NCBI RefSeq assembly: GCF_032163505.1
Contig: NZ_CP134147.1
Span: 1,144,501-1,208,500 of the forward strand
Length of the DNA stretch: 64,000 bases
Direction of reading: 5' to 3'
Source of the DNA: Streptococcus parasanguinis
GTDB lineage: Bacteria > Bacillota > Bacilli > Lactobacillales > Streptococcaceae
Shown: positions 8,786 through 17,344 of the stretch, piece by piece
Numbering within the stretch: the stretch's first letter is position 1
Layout of the letters: every line of letters starts with the position of its first letter
Translations under genes and position numbers: made by a program
Notes under the pieces: model-generated
What the model was told of the DNA's origin: nothing
The model's database searches: none
Seen by the model: the letters and a program-made list of their open reading frames with translations, nothing else

Positions 8786-9525
8786 TGGCTAAATTAAAAA
8801 TTGATGTCCATGACCTCCACAAATACTATGGTGAAAATGAGGTCCTAAAAGGAATTTCAACAAAATTCTATGAAGGAGATGTGGTTTGTATTATCGGACC
8901 ATCCGGTTCAGGTAAATCGACCTTCCTTCGTAGTCTCAATCTCCTCGAAGAAGTTACAAAAGGTCAAATTACAGTTAATGGATATGATCTAACCGATCCA
9001 AAAACTAATGTTGATCTAGTCCGTGAAAATATCGGGATGGTTTTCCAACACTTCAACCTCTTCCCTCACATGAGCGTCCTTGAAAATATTATGTTTGCGC
9101 CAGTAGAGCACAAACTGATGACCCGTGAAGAAGCTCAAAAAGTCGGGATGGAATTGTTGGAAAAAGTTGGACTCGCAGATAAAGCCGATGCCAATCCGAA
9201 CAGCCTTTCCGGTGGTCAAAAACAACGTGTGGCTATCGCACGTGGACTTGCCATGAATCCAGATATTATGCTCTTTGACGAACCTACTTCTGCCCTTGAC
9301 CCTGAGATGGTAGGAGATGTATTGAACGTTATGAAAGAGTTGGCAGAGCAAGGCATGACCATGATCATCGTTACCCATGAGATGGGATTTGCCCGCCAAG
9401 TAGCCAACCGCGTCATCTTCACCGCAGACGGTGAATTCCTCGAAGACGGTAAACCAGACCAAATCTTCGATAACCCACAACACCCACGTTTAAAAGAATT
9501 CTTGGATAAGGTTCTAAACGTTTAA
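8785..9525 (+). CDS. glnQ: Amino-acid ABC transporter ATP-binding protein
   Basis: A 246-residue ATPase of the polar amino acid importer class: Walker [11 protein letters not shown]-loop [11 protein letters not shown], signature LSGGQKQR, Walker [15 protein letters not shown], and the switch THEMGFA. It powers the fused binding/permease protein encoded immediately upstream, with which it shares a TAATG stop/start overlap, so translation is coupled. Two copies of each chain would form the complete importer. A strong terminator follows the stop codon. The symbol reflects the GlnPQ family; substrate is by analogy. Confidence 0.93.
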   Translation: MAKLKIDVHDLHKYYGENEVLKGISTKFYEGDVVCIIGPSGSGKSTFLRSLNLLEEVTKGQITVNGYDLTDPKTNVDLVRENIGMVFQHFNLFPHMSVLENIMFAPVEHKLMTREEAQKVGMELLEKVGLADKADANPNSLSGGQKQRVAIARGLAMNPDIMLFDEPTSALDPEMVGDVLNVMKELAEQGMTMIIVTHEMGFARQVANRVIFTADGEFLEDGKPDQIFDNPQHPRLKEFLDKVLNV

Positions 9526-9542
9526 AAAAATAGTGGTTTTTG

Positions 9543-9573
9543 AAACATCTAGCAATTTTGCTAGATGTTTTTT
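9543..9573 (+). terminator. Terminator of the glutamine-type transporter operon
   Basis: AAACATCTAGCAA pairs with TTGCTAGATGTTT and runs into TTTTTT. Confidence 0.85.
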
Positions 9574-9583
9574 AGACCTAAAA

Positions 9584-9609
9584 AAGCATTTTCAAACCTG
9601 AAAATGCTT
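9584..9609. repeat. Hairpin AAGCATTTTCA / TGAAAATGCTT, copy 1
   Basis: A perfect 11-bp stem with loop AACC. The same stem recurs at 9868-9893 with loop AATC, on the other side of the 138-bp repeat. It may act as a second terminator. Confidence 0.7.
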
Positions 9610-9706
9610 AGAATGTGGACTAACTATTTTAAAATAAAATAAGTAAAGCGTTTCTAAAAAGGAACAACAATGATTTTCAATTTTTAAAATGAATCAAGAA
9701 AATATT

Positions 9707-9844
9707 GAAACTTTCCGCTGTGAGAAAAGTGCTAGAAACAAATCAGTTTCTAGCACTCGGGAGTTTTGAAACTTTAGGTTCAAAACTAAGTCATGGAACT
9801 TCGTAGAAGTTCGCTGACGTCCGTACTCACTTAAGGAAAGTTTT
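9707..9844 (+). repeat. 138-bp cloverleaf repeat, copy 1
   Basis: It begins GAAACTTTCCGC and ends GGAAAGTTTT, so the ends pair. Inside are three stems: TGCTAGAAAC/GTTTCTAGCA, AGTTTTGAA/TTCAAAACT and GAACTTC/GAAGTTC, plus a GTGAG/CTCAC extension of the outer stem. It aligns without gaps to copies at 13545-13682 and (opposite strand) 56577-56714. No coding potential. It fills most of the gap between the convergent transporter genes; nothing else was seen in 9610-9706. Confidence 0.9.
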
Positions 9845-9867
9845 GAATATGTCTTTATCTTCAATCT

Positions 9868-9893
9868 AAGCATTTTCAAATCTGAAAATGCTT
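9868..9893. repeat. Hairpin AAGCATTTTCA / TGAAAATGCTT, copy 2
   Basis: Same 11-bp stem as 9584-9609, seven bases from the end of the ABC exporter gene at 9900. It probably serves as part of that operon's transcription end. Confidence 0.65.
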
Positions 9894-9899
9894 TTCATT

Positions 9900-11642
9900 C
9901 TAACTAACCTGTTGCTGAGCTGTCTGCATCTTGTAGTACACACCTTGCGCTTGCATTAGCTCTTCATGAGTGCCATGCTCAACAATATCGCCATCCACCA
10001 TGACAAGAATCATATCAGCATTTTGAATGGTCGATAAGCGGTGAGCAATGATAAAGCTGGTCCGTCCCTTCATGAGCTGATTAAAGGCATCTTGAATCAA
10101 GACCTCAGTCCGAGTATCGATGGAGGATGTCGCCTCATCCAAGATTAAAATCTTAGGAACTGAAAGGAAAACCCGCGCAATCGTTAAGAGTTGGCGTTGT
10201 CCTTGAGACAAAGACTCTCCAGCATCTGAAAGATAGGTATCGTACCCTTGTGGCAACTGCCGAATGAAGAAATCTGCATTGGCTGCTTTGGCTGCTTCTA
10301 TGACTTCTTCTCTAGTTGCATCTGGACGAGAAAAGGCGATATTTTCATGAATGGTCCCGACCTTAAGCCAAGTTTCTTGCAGGACCATACCAAACTGTTG
10401 GCGGTAAGAAGCACGGGTGTAGTCCGTAATTGGCACCCCATCAATCGTGATCTCTCCAGAATTAACAGGGTAGAAACGCATGAGCAAATTAATCAAGGTC
10501 GATTTTCCTGCTCCAGTAGGCCCTACAATGGCCACTTTACTGGCGGCTGGAACCTGAATAGTTAGATCTTTAATCAAAGTCCGCCCCAAATCATAGCCAA
10601 ATGTGACGTGTTCAAAACCAATCGCGCCTTTAACATCCTGACTTTCCAGAACCAGTTGCCCTGTCTCTTCGACCTCAGCTTGATCCAAGACGCTATACAA
10701 GCGCTCTGCGCAGGCAAGGGCACTTTGGAGTTCTGACAATACAGAGGAGATATCATTAAAGGGCTTGGTGTATTGGTTGACATAATTGAGGAAGGTCACC
10801 AATTGACCAACAGTAAAGTGAGATCCCGAAATAATACGTACAGCACCAAATCCAGCCACTACTGCATAAATCAAGGCATTCACAAAGCGAGTGGCAGGGT
10901 TGACAGTTGAGGAATAAAAGACAGCGGATTGGGAATAATTGGCATAGCTTTCATTCGTCCCTTTAAAAGCCTTACGGAATTGATCCTGAGCATTAAAGGA
11001 CTGGATCAAACTTTCCTGGGTCAAAGACTCTTCGATCAACTGGGTTTGAAGACCACGCGCCTTGGTCTGCTTTTGGAAAAGCGTATAAGAACGCTTGGCA
11101 ATAAAACGAGCAATCAAGAGAGATAAAGGGGTCAAGACCAGAACCGCCACCATCATAAAGAAATCCAATTCCGCCATCGTCACGATAGTGACAAGAATGG
11201 TTAAGAGGCCAACAAAGAACTGGTTAAAGACCATCAGAAGACCACTATTGAGTTGCTCTACATCGGTCGTGAGGCGACTGACGAAGTCCCCGCTCCCTTG
11301 TTTATCTAGATAAGACAAGGGCAAGCGGTGTACTTTTTCCATCACTTCTGCTCTTAGGCTTTGGCTAAAACGATAGACCAATTGATTGTATAACAAGGGA
11401 TTGATCCATTGGATCAAGGTATTGGCCACAATGACCAGAACCATTTGGATCAAAACAGGCCTTAAGACTTTCATCCCTTGAGGATTAATGACCAAGTCAA
11501 CCGCATGTCCAATCAGGATCGGTAACCAGACTGTTAAGGCCACTTGAGCGATGGTTCCGAGACTAGCTAGAATCAGGAGCCCGGGATGGTGAGCAAAATC
11601 TCTAAACAGACGTTTTACATAACTAGAACGTTTTTGACTCAT
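9900..11642 (-). CDS. Heterodimeric ABC exporter subunit, PatB/SatB-like
   Basis: A 580-residue half exporter: six-span transmembrane domain (1-~320) and nucleotide-binding domain with Walker A GPTGAGKST (~373-381) and Walker B KILILDEATSSID, which keeps the catalytic Glu. Its signature reads LSQGQ rather than LSGGQ. The partner encoded just upstream (11639-13366) has the opposite pattern (Asp in Walker B, intact FSGGQ signature). Together they would form one normal and one degenerate ATP site, the hallmark of heterodimeric multidrug exporters. The start overlaps the partner's stop by four bases. It resembles the fluoroquinolone-linked PatAB/SatAB exporters of streptococci; that assignment is from memory of the family, not a search. 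Confidence 0.88.
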   Translation of the reverse strand: MSQKRSSYVKRLFRDFAHHPGLLILASLGTIAQVALTVWLPILIGHAVDLVINPQGMKVLRPVLIQMVLVIVANTLIQWINPLLYNQLVYRFSQSLRAEVMEKVHRLPLSYLDKQGSGDFVSRLTTDVEQLNSGLLMVFNQFFVGLLTILVTIVTMAELDFFMMVAVLVLTPLSLLIARFIAKRSYTLFQKQTKARGLQTQLIEESLTQESLIQSFNAQDQFRKAFKGTNESYANYSQSAVFYSSTVNPATRFVNALIYAVVAGFGAVRIISGSHFTVGQLVTFLNYVNQYTKPFNDISSVLSELQSALACAERLYSVLDQAEVEETGQLVLESQDVKGAIGFEHVTFGYDLGRTLIKDLTIQVPAASKVAIVGPTGAGKSTLINLLMRFYPVNSGEITIDGVPITDYTRASYRQQFGMVLQETWLKVGTIHENIAFSRPDATREEVIEAAKAANADFFIRQLPQGYDTYLSDAGESLSQGQRQLLTIARVFLSVPKILILDEATSSIDTRTEVLIQDAFNQLMKGRTSFIIAHRLSTIQNADMILVMVDGDIVEHGTHEELMQAQGVYYKMQTAQQQVS

Positions 11643-13366
11643 GCTTCCTCCCTCCCGTGTTGTGAATAATGAATTTCTTGATAAATCTCATTGGTAGACA
11701 AGAGGAAATCGTGATTTCCCAGTCCAACTTGATGTCCCTTGTTCAAGACCAAAATCTGATCAGCAGACTTGAGACTATTGGTTCGTTGAGATACTAGGAT
11801 CAAACTCGTATCACTCAATTCTTCTTTAATCGATTTTAAGAGACGTGCTTCCGTCAAATAATCCAAGGCAGAGGTCGAATCATCCAAAATCAAGAAAGGA
11901 GCCTTCTTCAAAAGGGCACGCGCAATGGTCAAACGCTGACGTTGCCCACCTGAGAAATTTCGACCAAAGGCTTCCACTTGCTCATCGAGTTGTCCTTCTT
12001 TTTCACGGACAAAATCAGCCGCCTGAGCTGTTTCTAGGGCCCACCACAAATCATTATCCGATAGATTTTCTTCCATCCCTAGTAAGAGATTCGAGCGGAT
12101 AGTCCCTCTAAAGAGCTCTGCCTTCTGTGGGACAAGAGCTACCCACTCCCGCCACTCCTTAAGAGTTTTAGGAGAGTGACCTTGATGAAAGAGGGCTAAT
12201 TTTCCCTGACTCACGGCATACAAATGACTCAATAACTGAACCAGGGTGGACTTCCCAGATCCTGTACCACCGATAATTCCCAACATCTGTCCATGATCCA
12301 GATCAAAGGAAATATCTTCTAAGGCTGGGCTTGAAGCCGTTGGATAAGTGAAAAAAACTTTCTGGGCGCTAATCGCTTCTTGCTCTCTTGCAGTTTCTAC
12401 TGGCAAAGCTTCCAAGAGGTCTTCTTCCTTCAAATCGAAAATCTCTTGCACACGCTTGGCTGAAATATAGCTGACATTTAAAGACGTGACCAGCATCGCG
12501 AGTTTGATCAATTCTGTTAAAATTTGTAATAAATAATTGACCAAAGCGACCAACATCCCTTGGGTTAAAAGACCAGCAGAGATATTCAATTGTCCTTGCC
12601 AAATGACACAAACCAAGGTCGTATTGACCACAAGGAAGGTCAAGGGACTGACCAAACTAGACCAGATACCAGCGCGAATTTGCCAGATCTTGTAGTCCTG
12701 ATTGACCTCTCTAAAGTCCTCTAATTCACTAGACTGTTGTCCAAAGGCCCGAATCACCCGCATCCCTTGAAATTGCTGACGCGTCACTGTGACCATTCGG
12801 TCTGTGATTTTCCGGATCTTGGCAAAAAGAGGATTGACAATCCGAGACATGATCACAATAATCAAGGTTAAAATCGCCACCATCCCCAAGAACCAAAGGG
12901 TTAGTTTAGGACTGATGGTGAAAGCCATGATGATAGAACCAAAGACAATAATCGGTGCTCTCAAAAAGAGGCGCAAGAATTGGTTGATCCCAACCTGAAT
13001 TTGATAGGTATCAGAAGTGAGACGGGTTACCAAACTAGAAGTCCCGATCCTATCGCGCTTGTCCTTTGGAAGTGATAAGATCTTCTCATACAAATCCTTG
13101 GTCATCTCGCGGGTAAAGCCGACAGCTGCTTTAGAAGAAAAATACTGGGCCGTAATAGCTACGACGACACCAAAGCTCGCAAATAAAAACAAAACACCGA
13201 CCGTCATCACCACTGCGCTCGTTTCCTTTTTCGGAATGACCTGATCGACTAAGTGGGCGATGATTAAGGGGACACACAATTCAAAAATAGCTTCTAAAAG
13301 CTTAAACACGGGCCCTAGAAAAGTTTCCCATAGATAGCCCTTAAAATACTTCAATAATGATTTCAT
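11639..13366 (-). CDS. Heterodimeric ABC exporter subunit with degenerate Walker B, PatA/SatA-like
   Basis: A 575-residue half exporter, first gene of the pair. The membrane domain (1-~320) opens MKSLLKYFKGYLWETFLGPV; the nucleotide-binding domain has Walker A GGTGSGKST (~364-372), signature FSGGQRQR and Walker B FLILDDSTSALD, where Asp replaces the catalytic Glu. That substitution marks the non-hydrolysing site of a heterodimer. The predicted job is export of hydrophobic drugs, with PatA of pneumococcus as the closest remembered relative. Transcription probably starts near a perfect inverted repeat (AAATAGG-N5-CCTATTT) overlapping the -10 box, which suggests control by a dedicated repressor not encoded next door. 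Confidence 0.88.
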   Translation of the reverse strand: MKSLLKYFKGYLWETFLGPVFKLLEAIFELCVPLIIAHLVDQVIPKKETSAVVMTVGVLFLFASFGVVVAITAQYFSSKAAVGFTREMTKDLYEKILSLPKDKRDRIGTSSLVTRLTSDTYQIQVGINQFLRLFLRAPIIVFGSIIMAFTISPKLTLWFLGMVAILTLIIVIMSRIVNPLFAKIRKITDRMVTVTRQQFQGMRVIRAFGQQSSELEDFREVNQDYKIWQIRAGIWSSLVSPLTFLVVNTTLVCVIWQGQLNISAGLLTQGMLVALVNYLLQILTELIKLAMLVTSLNVSYISAKRVQEIFDLKEEDLLEALPVETAREQEAISAQKVFFTYPTASSPALEDISFDLDHGQMLGIIGGTGSGKSTLVQLLSHLYAVSQGKLALFHQGHSPKTLKEWREWVALVPQKAELFRGTIRSNLLLGMEENLSDNDLWWALETAQAADFVREKEGQLDEQVEAFGRNFSGGQRQRLTIARALLKKAPFLILDDSTSALDYLTEARLLKSIKEELSDTSLILVSQRTNSLKSADQILVLNKGHQVGLGNHDFLLSTNEIYQEIHYSQHGREEA

Positions 13367-13383
13367 ACAACTCGATTCTTTTT

Positions 13384-13407
13384 AAATAGGATATACCTAT
13401 TTTACCA
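13384..13407 (-). promoter_or_regulatory. Promoter and palindromic operator of the ABC exporter pair
   Basis: AAATAGG (13384-13390) and CCTATTT (13396-13402) form a perfect inverted repeat with five bases between. On the minus strand the extended -10 box TGGTAAAAT (13399-13407) overlaps its upstream arm. A bound dimer would block the polymerase. Confidence 0.6.
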
Positions 13408-13420
13408 CAATTATAACTGA

Positions 13421-13450
13421 CAAAAAAACTCTCCCTGCCAAGCAGAGAGT
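13421..13450 (-). terminator. Terminator of the MFS transporter transcript
   Basis: On the minus strand ACTCTCTGC pairs with GCAGGGAGAGT and is followed by TTTTTTT. It ends transcription coming from 13786 and protects the exporter promoter downstream. Confidence 0.75.
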
Positions 13451-13544
13451 ATGAGAACGTAGACAAACTGCTCTTTTATACAAATTAATTAACTTCTATA
13501 AAGATAAAATAATTTTATTTGTTAGAGCTATTCAATCATCTACT

Positions 13545-13682
13545 GAAACTTTCCGCTGTGAGAAAAGTGCTAGAAACACTATTGTTTCTAGCACTCGGAA
13601 TTATTGAGACCTTAGGCTCAATAATTAGTCATGGAACTTCATAGAAGTTCGCTGACGTCCGTCCTCGCCTAAGGAAAGTTTC
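13545..13682 (+). repeat. 138-bp cloverleaf repeat, copy 2
   Basis: Same length and orientation as copy 1. The middle stem differs (ATTATTGAG pairs with CTCAATAAT) by changes on both arms that keep pairing; other stems are unchanged. The intergenic stretch 13451-13785 holds nothing else recognisable. Confidence 0.9.
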
Positions 13683-13785
13683 TAAGATGACTTTGTCTTC
13701 AATCTTACTATTCCTACATAGCATAGAAGGATTGTTCAGTTTTTCTGCTATTTAAATCTTGTTAGACTCAAGAACCCTATAAGTT

Positions 13786-14985
13786 TTATTCAGTCTTTGT
13801 CACATCGCTTAAGGTCTTGCCCATTCTCCCTAAACCAATCAGTAAGAGAGGGAAAGATAGGAATGTTATAAGGCCCAGCACAAGAAAGACTGCTACAAAT
13901 CCACAAGTATCGATCAACCAACCAGTCAGTGGGAAAATGACAATCATAGATAGACTAAACATCATGGAATTGATACTCAGCATGGTTGCTCGCACACTGG
14001 AAGGCAGATAAGCTTGTAAATCATTGTAGTAGATGGGTTGATAAACGGCATAAAGGACATTGGTCAAGAGATAGACACTCAGATAGGCAAATGGAGTCTT
14101 TAAACCTACCAAAAGCAAGGTCAACCCTGTCAGTGCAACCAGAATCGGAAAGACTTGATTACTATTCCATTTTTTCCCGATTTGACTAGCCAAATAAACC
14201 GCCAGGAGATTGAATCCACTACCAATTAACATGATGAGCGAAACTTGCCAACTAGCCAAGTCGCTGATTTTCTGTTGGTAGTAATAATAAAACATACACA
14301 TGATGGTCCCTACCAACTGATAGGTGAGCATCCAGTAAAACAAGACTGGTTTATCCTGCCATTCTTGTTTCACTACCTCCAATATCCGCTTTAAGGTCAA
14401 GTGACATCGTTCATCACTCTTGCTCTCTGGCTCCTTCATGAGAAAAATCAAAAGAATAGAAATCAAGGATAGCCCGATAGCAATATAATAGGTCCAAGCC
14501 AATGCTCCGTGAATAAAGAAGCCTGCCACCACTGTTCCTAAAGTTCGGGTGACTTCGGCCACACCAGACAAAAAGCTAGAAATCTGAAGATAACGGTCCT
14601 TTTGGCCCGCTTCCACCGCTGAATCAAATAAGAAAGCCGTACTGGTCCCCGAGTCAAAATTATAAGACCAAGCATTGATTATCATAGCAATGGCATAGAT
14701 CCAAAAATTCCCCTGACCAAATAAAATCAAGATAGAAGATCCAATACTGGACAAGCGAGCCAAATAGAGATTGGTCTTGTAGCTAAAGCGATCGGCCAAC
14801 ATACCAGATGGGATCTCACATAAAAGGCTCGTCCCATGAAAGATACTCTCTAATAAACCAATCTGAAGCAAAGAAAGACCATTTTGAATAAAAAAGAGAA
14901 TCCAAAAACTGGTGATTCCAAAATAAGATGTAAATTCCAAACCTGCTAGGAGTGAAATATTGCGTTTGTAAGTTCTTTTAAACAT
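13786..14985 (-). CDS. MFS transporter
   Basis: A 399-residue carrier with about twelve membrane spans. The loop after span 2 contains GMLADRFSYKTN, matching the major facilitator motif GxLaDrxGrk, here at ~61-72. The N-terminus (MFKRTYKRNISLLAG) and GAATG-type sequence suggest a drug/proton antiporter-like member, but no substrate can be assigned. GAGGAAAAAC precedes the ATG. It is downstream of a DUF1003 gene on the same strand with a 58-base gap and its own TATAAT-like box, so co-transcription is possible but not required. Confidence 0.85.
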   Translation of the reverse strand: MFKRTYKRNISLLAGLEFTSYFGITSFWILFFIQNGLSLLQIGLLESIFHGTSLLCEIPSGMLADRFSYKTNLYLARLSSIGSSILILFGQGNFWIYAIAMIINAWSYNFDSGTSTAFLFDSAVEAGQKDRYLQISSFLSGVAEVTRTLGTVVAGFFIHGALAWTYYIAIGLSLISILLIFLMKEPESKSDERCHLTLKRILEVVKQEWQDKPVLFYWMLTYQLVGTIMCMFYYYYQQKISDLASWQVSLIMLIGSGFNLLAVYLASQIGKKWNSNQVFPILVALTGLTLLLVGLKTPFAYLSVYLLTNVLYAVYQPIYYNDLQAYLPSSVRATMLSINSMMFSLSMIVIFPLTGWLIDTCGFVAVFLVLGLITFLSFPLLLIGLGRMGKTLSDVTKTE

Positions 14986-15043
14986 TGTTTTTCCTCTTTC
15001 AATAGATTATATGAGTGTTTCTAAAAGACTTACTTAGAGTTGC

Positions 15044-15781
15044 CTACATTTTCTCCACCTCTTTCATTCTTTCTTGATTCAGTTCTTGACGCAATTGGGT
15101 CACTTGATTAGACAAGGATACCAACAATTCGGTTTGCAACTTTTGAATTTCCAGTAAATCCGTCTGGTCTTGTTGCACCATATGGTCAATTTTCGTATGC
15201 AGTAAGCGAATTTCCCGTTCAGACTCCATATTGACGTTAAAGTCATTTCGCGCTTGCAGGCGATCATAATCTGCTGCCCTGTTTTGGCTCATCATGATCA
15301 AAGGAGCTTGAATCGCCGCAATCGTAGAAAGTGCTAGATTCAGCAAGATGAAAGGATAAGGGTCAAAATTCCAGCCAAAGGGATGCAAGACATTGATCAA
15401 CATCCAGATAGCCATCATCATGATGAAGCTAATAATAAAGGTCCAAGAACCACCGAAGCGCGCAACCGAATCCGCCACACGCTGACCGAAGGTATAGCTG
15501 GCTGTCAAGCGGTCTTCAACGTTAAAGGGACGCTCGCTTTCGGGCATGACAGCTGTTACCTGCTGTTTAATCGCATCATTTTTATCATTGGCACGATCAA
15601 TAATCTGACCTAGATAATCCATACAATATTGGCTCAAATTTTTATAGGTGATAAAATCATCCATTTGACTTTCCGGGTAGGATGACTTGAGCATCTGTTG
15701 AATGGAATGGTCTAGATCCGCAATCAAAGATCCTTGGCCTTCTTCGTATTCTTTCCCATCGATGATGTCTTTTTTCAGCAT
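15044..15781 (-). CDS. DUF1003 membrane protein
   Basis: A protein of 245 residues starting MLKKDIIDGKEYEEG; this ATG is preferred to one at 15796 because AAAGGAATTTCA fits as ribosome site. The central DUF1003 segment (FGQRVADSVARFGGSWTFI then two membrane spans) is clear at about 95-165. The C-terminal ~60 residues are charged and predicted coiled coil. The N-terminal ~90 residues are soluble. The molecular function of the family is unknown. It lies just after the asnS terminator and is transcribed in the same direction as the MFS gene below it. Confidence 0.85.
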   Translation of the reverse strand: MLKKDIIDGKEYEEGQGSLIADLDHSIQQMLKSSYPESQMDDFITYKNLSQYCMDYLGQIIDRANDKNDAIKQQVTAVMPESERPFNVEDRLTASYTFGQRVADSVARFGGSWTFIISFIMMMAIWMLINVLHPFGWNFDPYPFILLNLALSTIAAIQAPLIMMSQNRAADYDRLQARNDFNVNMESEREIRLLHTKIDHMVQQDQTDLLEIQKLQTELLVSLSNQVTQLRQELNQERMKEVEKM

Positions 15782-15820
15782 TGAAATTCCTTTCATAGTT
15801 TTTTGAAGCAGATAAAAGTG

Positions 15821-15842
15821 AAAAACGCCTAATGGCGTTTTT
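15821..15842 (-). terminator. Terminator of asnS
   Basis: AAAAACGCC pairs with GGCGTTTTT across TAAT, seven bases after the asnS stop; it works in both directions. Confidence 0.85.
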
Positions 15843-15849
15843 ACGTCTA

Positions 15850-17196
15850 TTAAGGTTTGATACGATGCAACATACGTGGGAACGGAATGGCTTCACGAAT
15901 GTGTTTTGTACCAGCCGCGAAAGTGACCATCCGTTCAATCCCAATACCAAATCCACCGTGTGGAACTGTACCGTATTTACGAAGGTCAAGGTAGAATTCA
16001 TACTCTGTACGATCCATGCCAAGAGATTCCATCTTCGCAACAAGGGCGTCGTAGTCTTCCTCACGCATAGATCCACCGATGATTTCTCCGTAGCCTTCTG
16101 GTGCGAGCAAGTCTGCACAAAGCACGCGATCTGGGTTCCCAGGAACTGGCTTCATGTAGAAGGCCTTGATATCTGATGGGTAGTTGATCACAAAGGTTGG
16201 TAGACCAAAGTGATTTGAAATCCATGTTTCATGTGGTGAACCGAAGTCATCTCCATGTTCCAAATGCTCATAATCCGCATCTTCATCATTTTCATGCTCT
16301 TGCAAGAGATCAATGGCTTCATCATAAGTGATCCGTTTGAATGGTTCCGCAATATAGCGTTTCAAGAGCTCAGTATCACGCTCCAATGTTTCCAAGGCTT
16401 GAGGAGCACGATCCAAAACACCTTGAAGAAGGGCTTTTACATAAGCTTCTTGCAAATCAAGTGACTCATCGTGTGTCAAGTAAGAGTACTCCGCATCCAT
16501 CATCCAGAACTCAGTCAAGTGACGACGAGTTTTTGATTTTTCAGCACGGAATACCGGACCAAAGTCAAAGACGCGACCAAGGGCCATAGCACCTGCTTCC
16601 AGATAAAGCTGACCGGATTGGCTCAAGTAAGCTGGAGTACCGAAGTAATCTGTTTCAAACAATTCAGTTGAATCTTCCGCCGCATTTCCTGAAAGAATTG
16701 GGCTGTCAAATTTTATGAAGCCATTCTTATCAAAGAACTCATAAGTTGCATAGATAATGGCATTACGGATTTGCATGACAGCGACTTGTTTGCGTGAACG
16801 CAACCACAAGTGGCGGTTGTCCATCAAGAAGTCTGTTCCGTGTTCTTTTGGAGTGATTGGGTAGTCTTGTGATTCACCAATGACTTCGATGTCTGTAATA
16901 TCCAACTCGTAACCAAATTTAGAACGCTCGTCTTCTTTGACAATACCAGTCACAAACACTGATGTTTCTTGGCTCAAGCGTTTGATGGTGTCAAATTTTT
17001 CAAGCCCCACTTCTTCGCCGAATTTTTCGATAAAGTTTGGTTTGAAAGCTACACCTTGGAAAAAGGCAGTCCCGTCACGCAATTGCAAAAAAGCAATTTT
17101 TCCTTTACCTGATTTGTTGGCCACCCAAGCACCAATGGTCACTTCTTGACCAACATAGTCTTTTACTTCGATGATAGTAATCCGTTTTGTCATCAT
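15850..17196 (-). CDS. asnS: Asparaginyl-tRNA synthetase
   Basis: A 448-residue class IIb synthetase charging tRNA-Asn. It has an N-terminal OB-fold anticodon-binding domain ([22 protein letters not shown]), motif 2 ([21 protein letters not shown]) and motif 3 ([10 protein letters not shown]). The start at 17196 has two adjacent ATG codons after a GGAAGATGA region; either could be used. The gene follows aspB and a YpmB-like gene, the same order as ypmB-aspB-asnS in Bacillus subtilis, which joins asparagine/aspartate supply to tRNA charging. A terminator and a new extended -10 box lie between aspB and asnS, so asnS can be expressed independently. No T-box leader was found. Confidence 0.97.
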   Translation of the reverse strand: MMTKRITIIEVKDYVGQEVTIGAWVANKSGKGKIAFLQLRDGTAFFQGVAFKPNFIEKFGEEVGLEKFDTIKRLSQETSVFVTGIVKEDERSKFGYELDITDIEVIGESQDYPITPKEHGTDFLMDNRHLWLRSRKQVAVMQIRNAIIYATYEFFDKNGFIKFDSPILSGNAAEDSTELFETDYFGTPAYLSQSGQLYLEAGAMALGRVFDFGPVFRAEKSKTRRHLTEFWMMDAEYSYLTHDESLDLQEAYVKALLQGVLDRAPQALETLERDTELLKRYIAEPFKRITYDEAIDLLQEHENDEDADYEHLEHGDDFGSPHETWISNHFGLPTFVINYPSDIKAFYMKPVPGNPDRVLCADLLAPEGYGEIIGGSMREEDYDALVAKMESLGMDRTEYEFYLDLRKYGTVPHGGFGIGIERMVTFAAGTKHIREAIPFPRMLHRIKP

Positions 17197-17243
17197 TCAT
17201 CTTCCTTTTCTCGTTAAACTTGTCCGAAGACATTATCTTCTTA

Positions 17244-17252
17244 ATTGTATCA
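17244..17252 (-). promoter_or_regulatory. Extended -10 promoter of asnS
   Basis: The minus strand reads TGATACAAT, an extended -10 box about 48 bases before the ATG. Confidence 0.5.
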
Positions 17253-17309
17253 TAAAAAGGCTTTCAGTGCTAGGCTCTACCTGTGAAAACCAGATTTTTT
17301 TTAAAGAAA

Positions 17310-17338
17310 AAGATCCTCAGCTCATTACTAAGGATCTT
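17310..17338 (-). terminator. Terminator between aspB and asnS
   Basis: AAGATCCT and AGGATCTT pair just after the aspB stop, followed on the minus strand by TTTC and further T-rich sequence. Confidence 0.7.
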
Positions 17339-17344
17339 GTATTT

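Noticed and set aside
15657..16118. A 153-codon minus-strand frame spanning the asnS end and the DUF1003 gene
   Set aside because: It overlaps two well-supported genes and the asnS terminator in another frame.
17197..17344. A T-box riboswitch before asnS
   Set aside because: No specifier stem or conserved T-box core was seen; the hairpin there fits a terminator of aspB.
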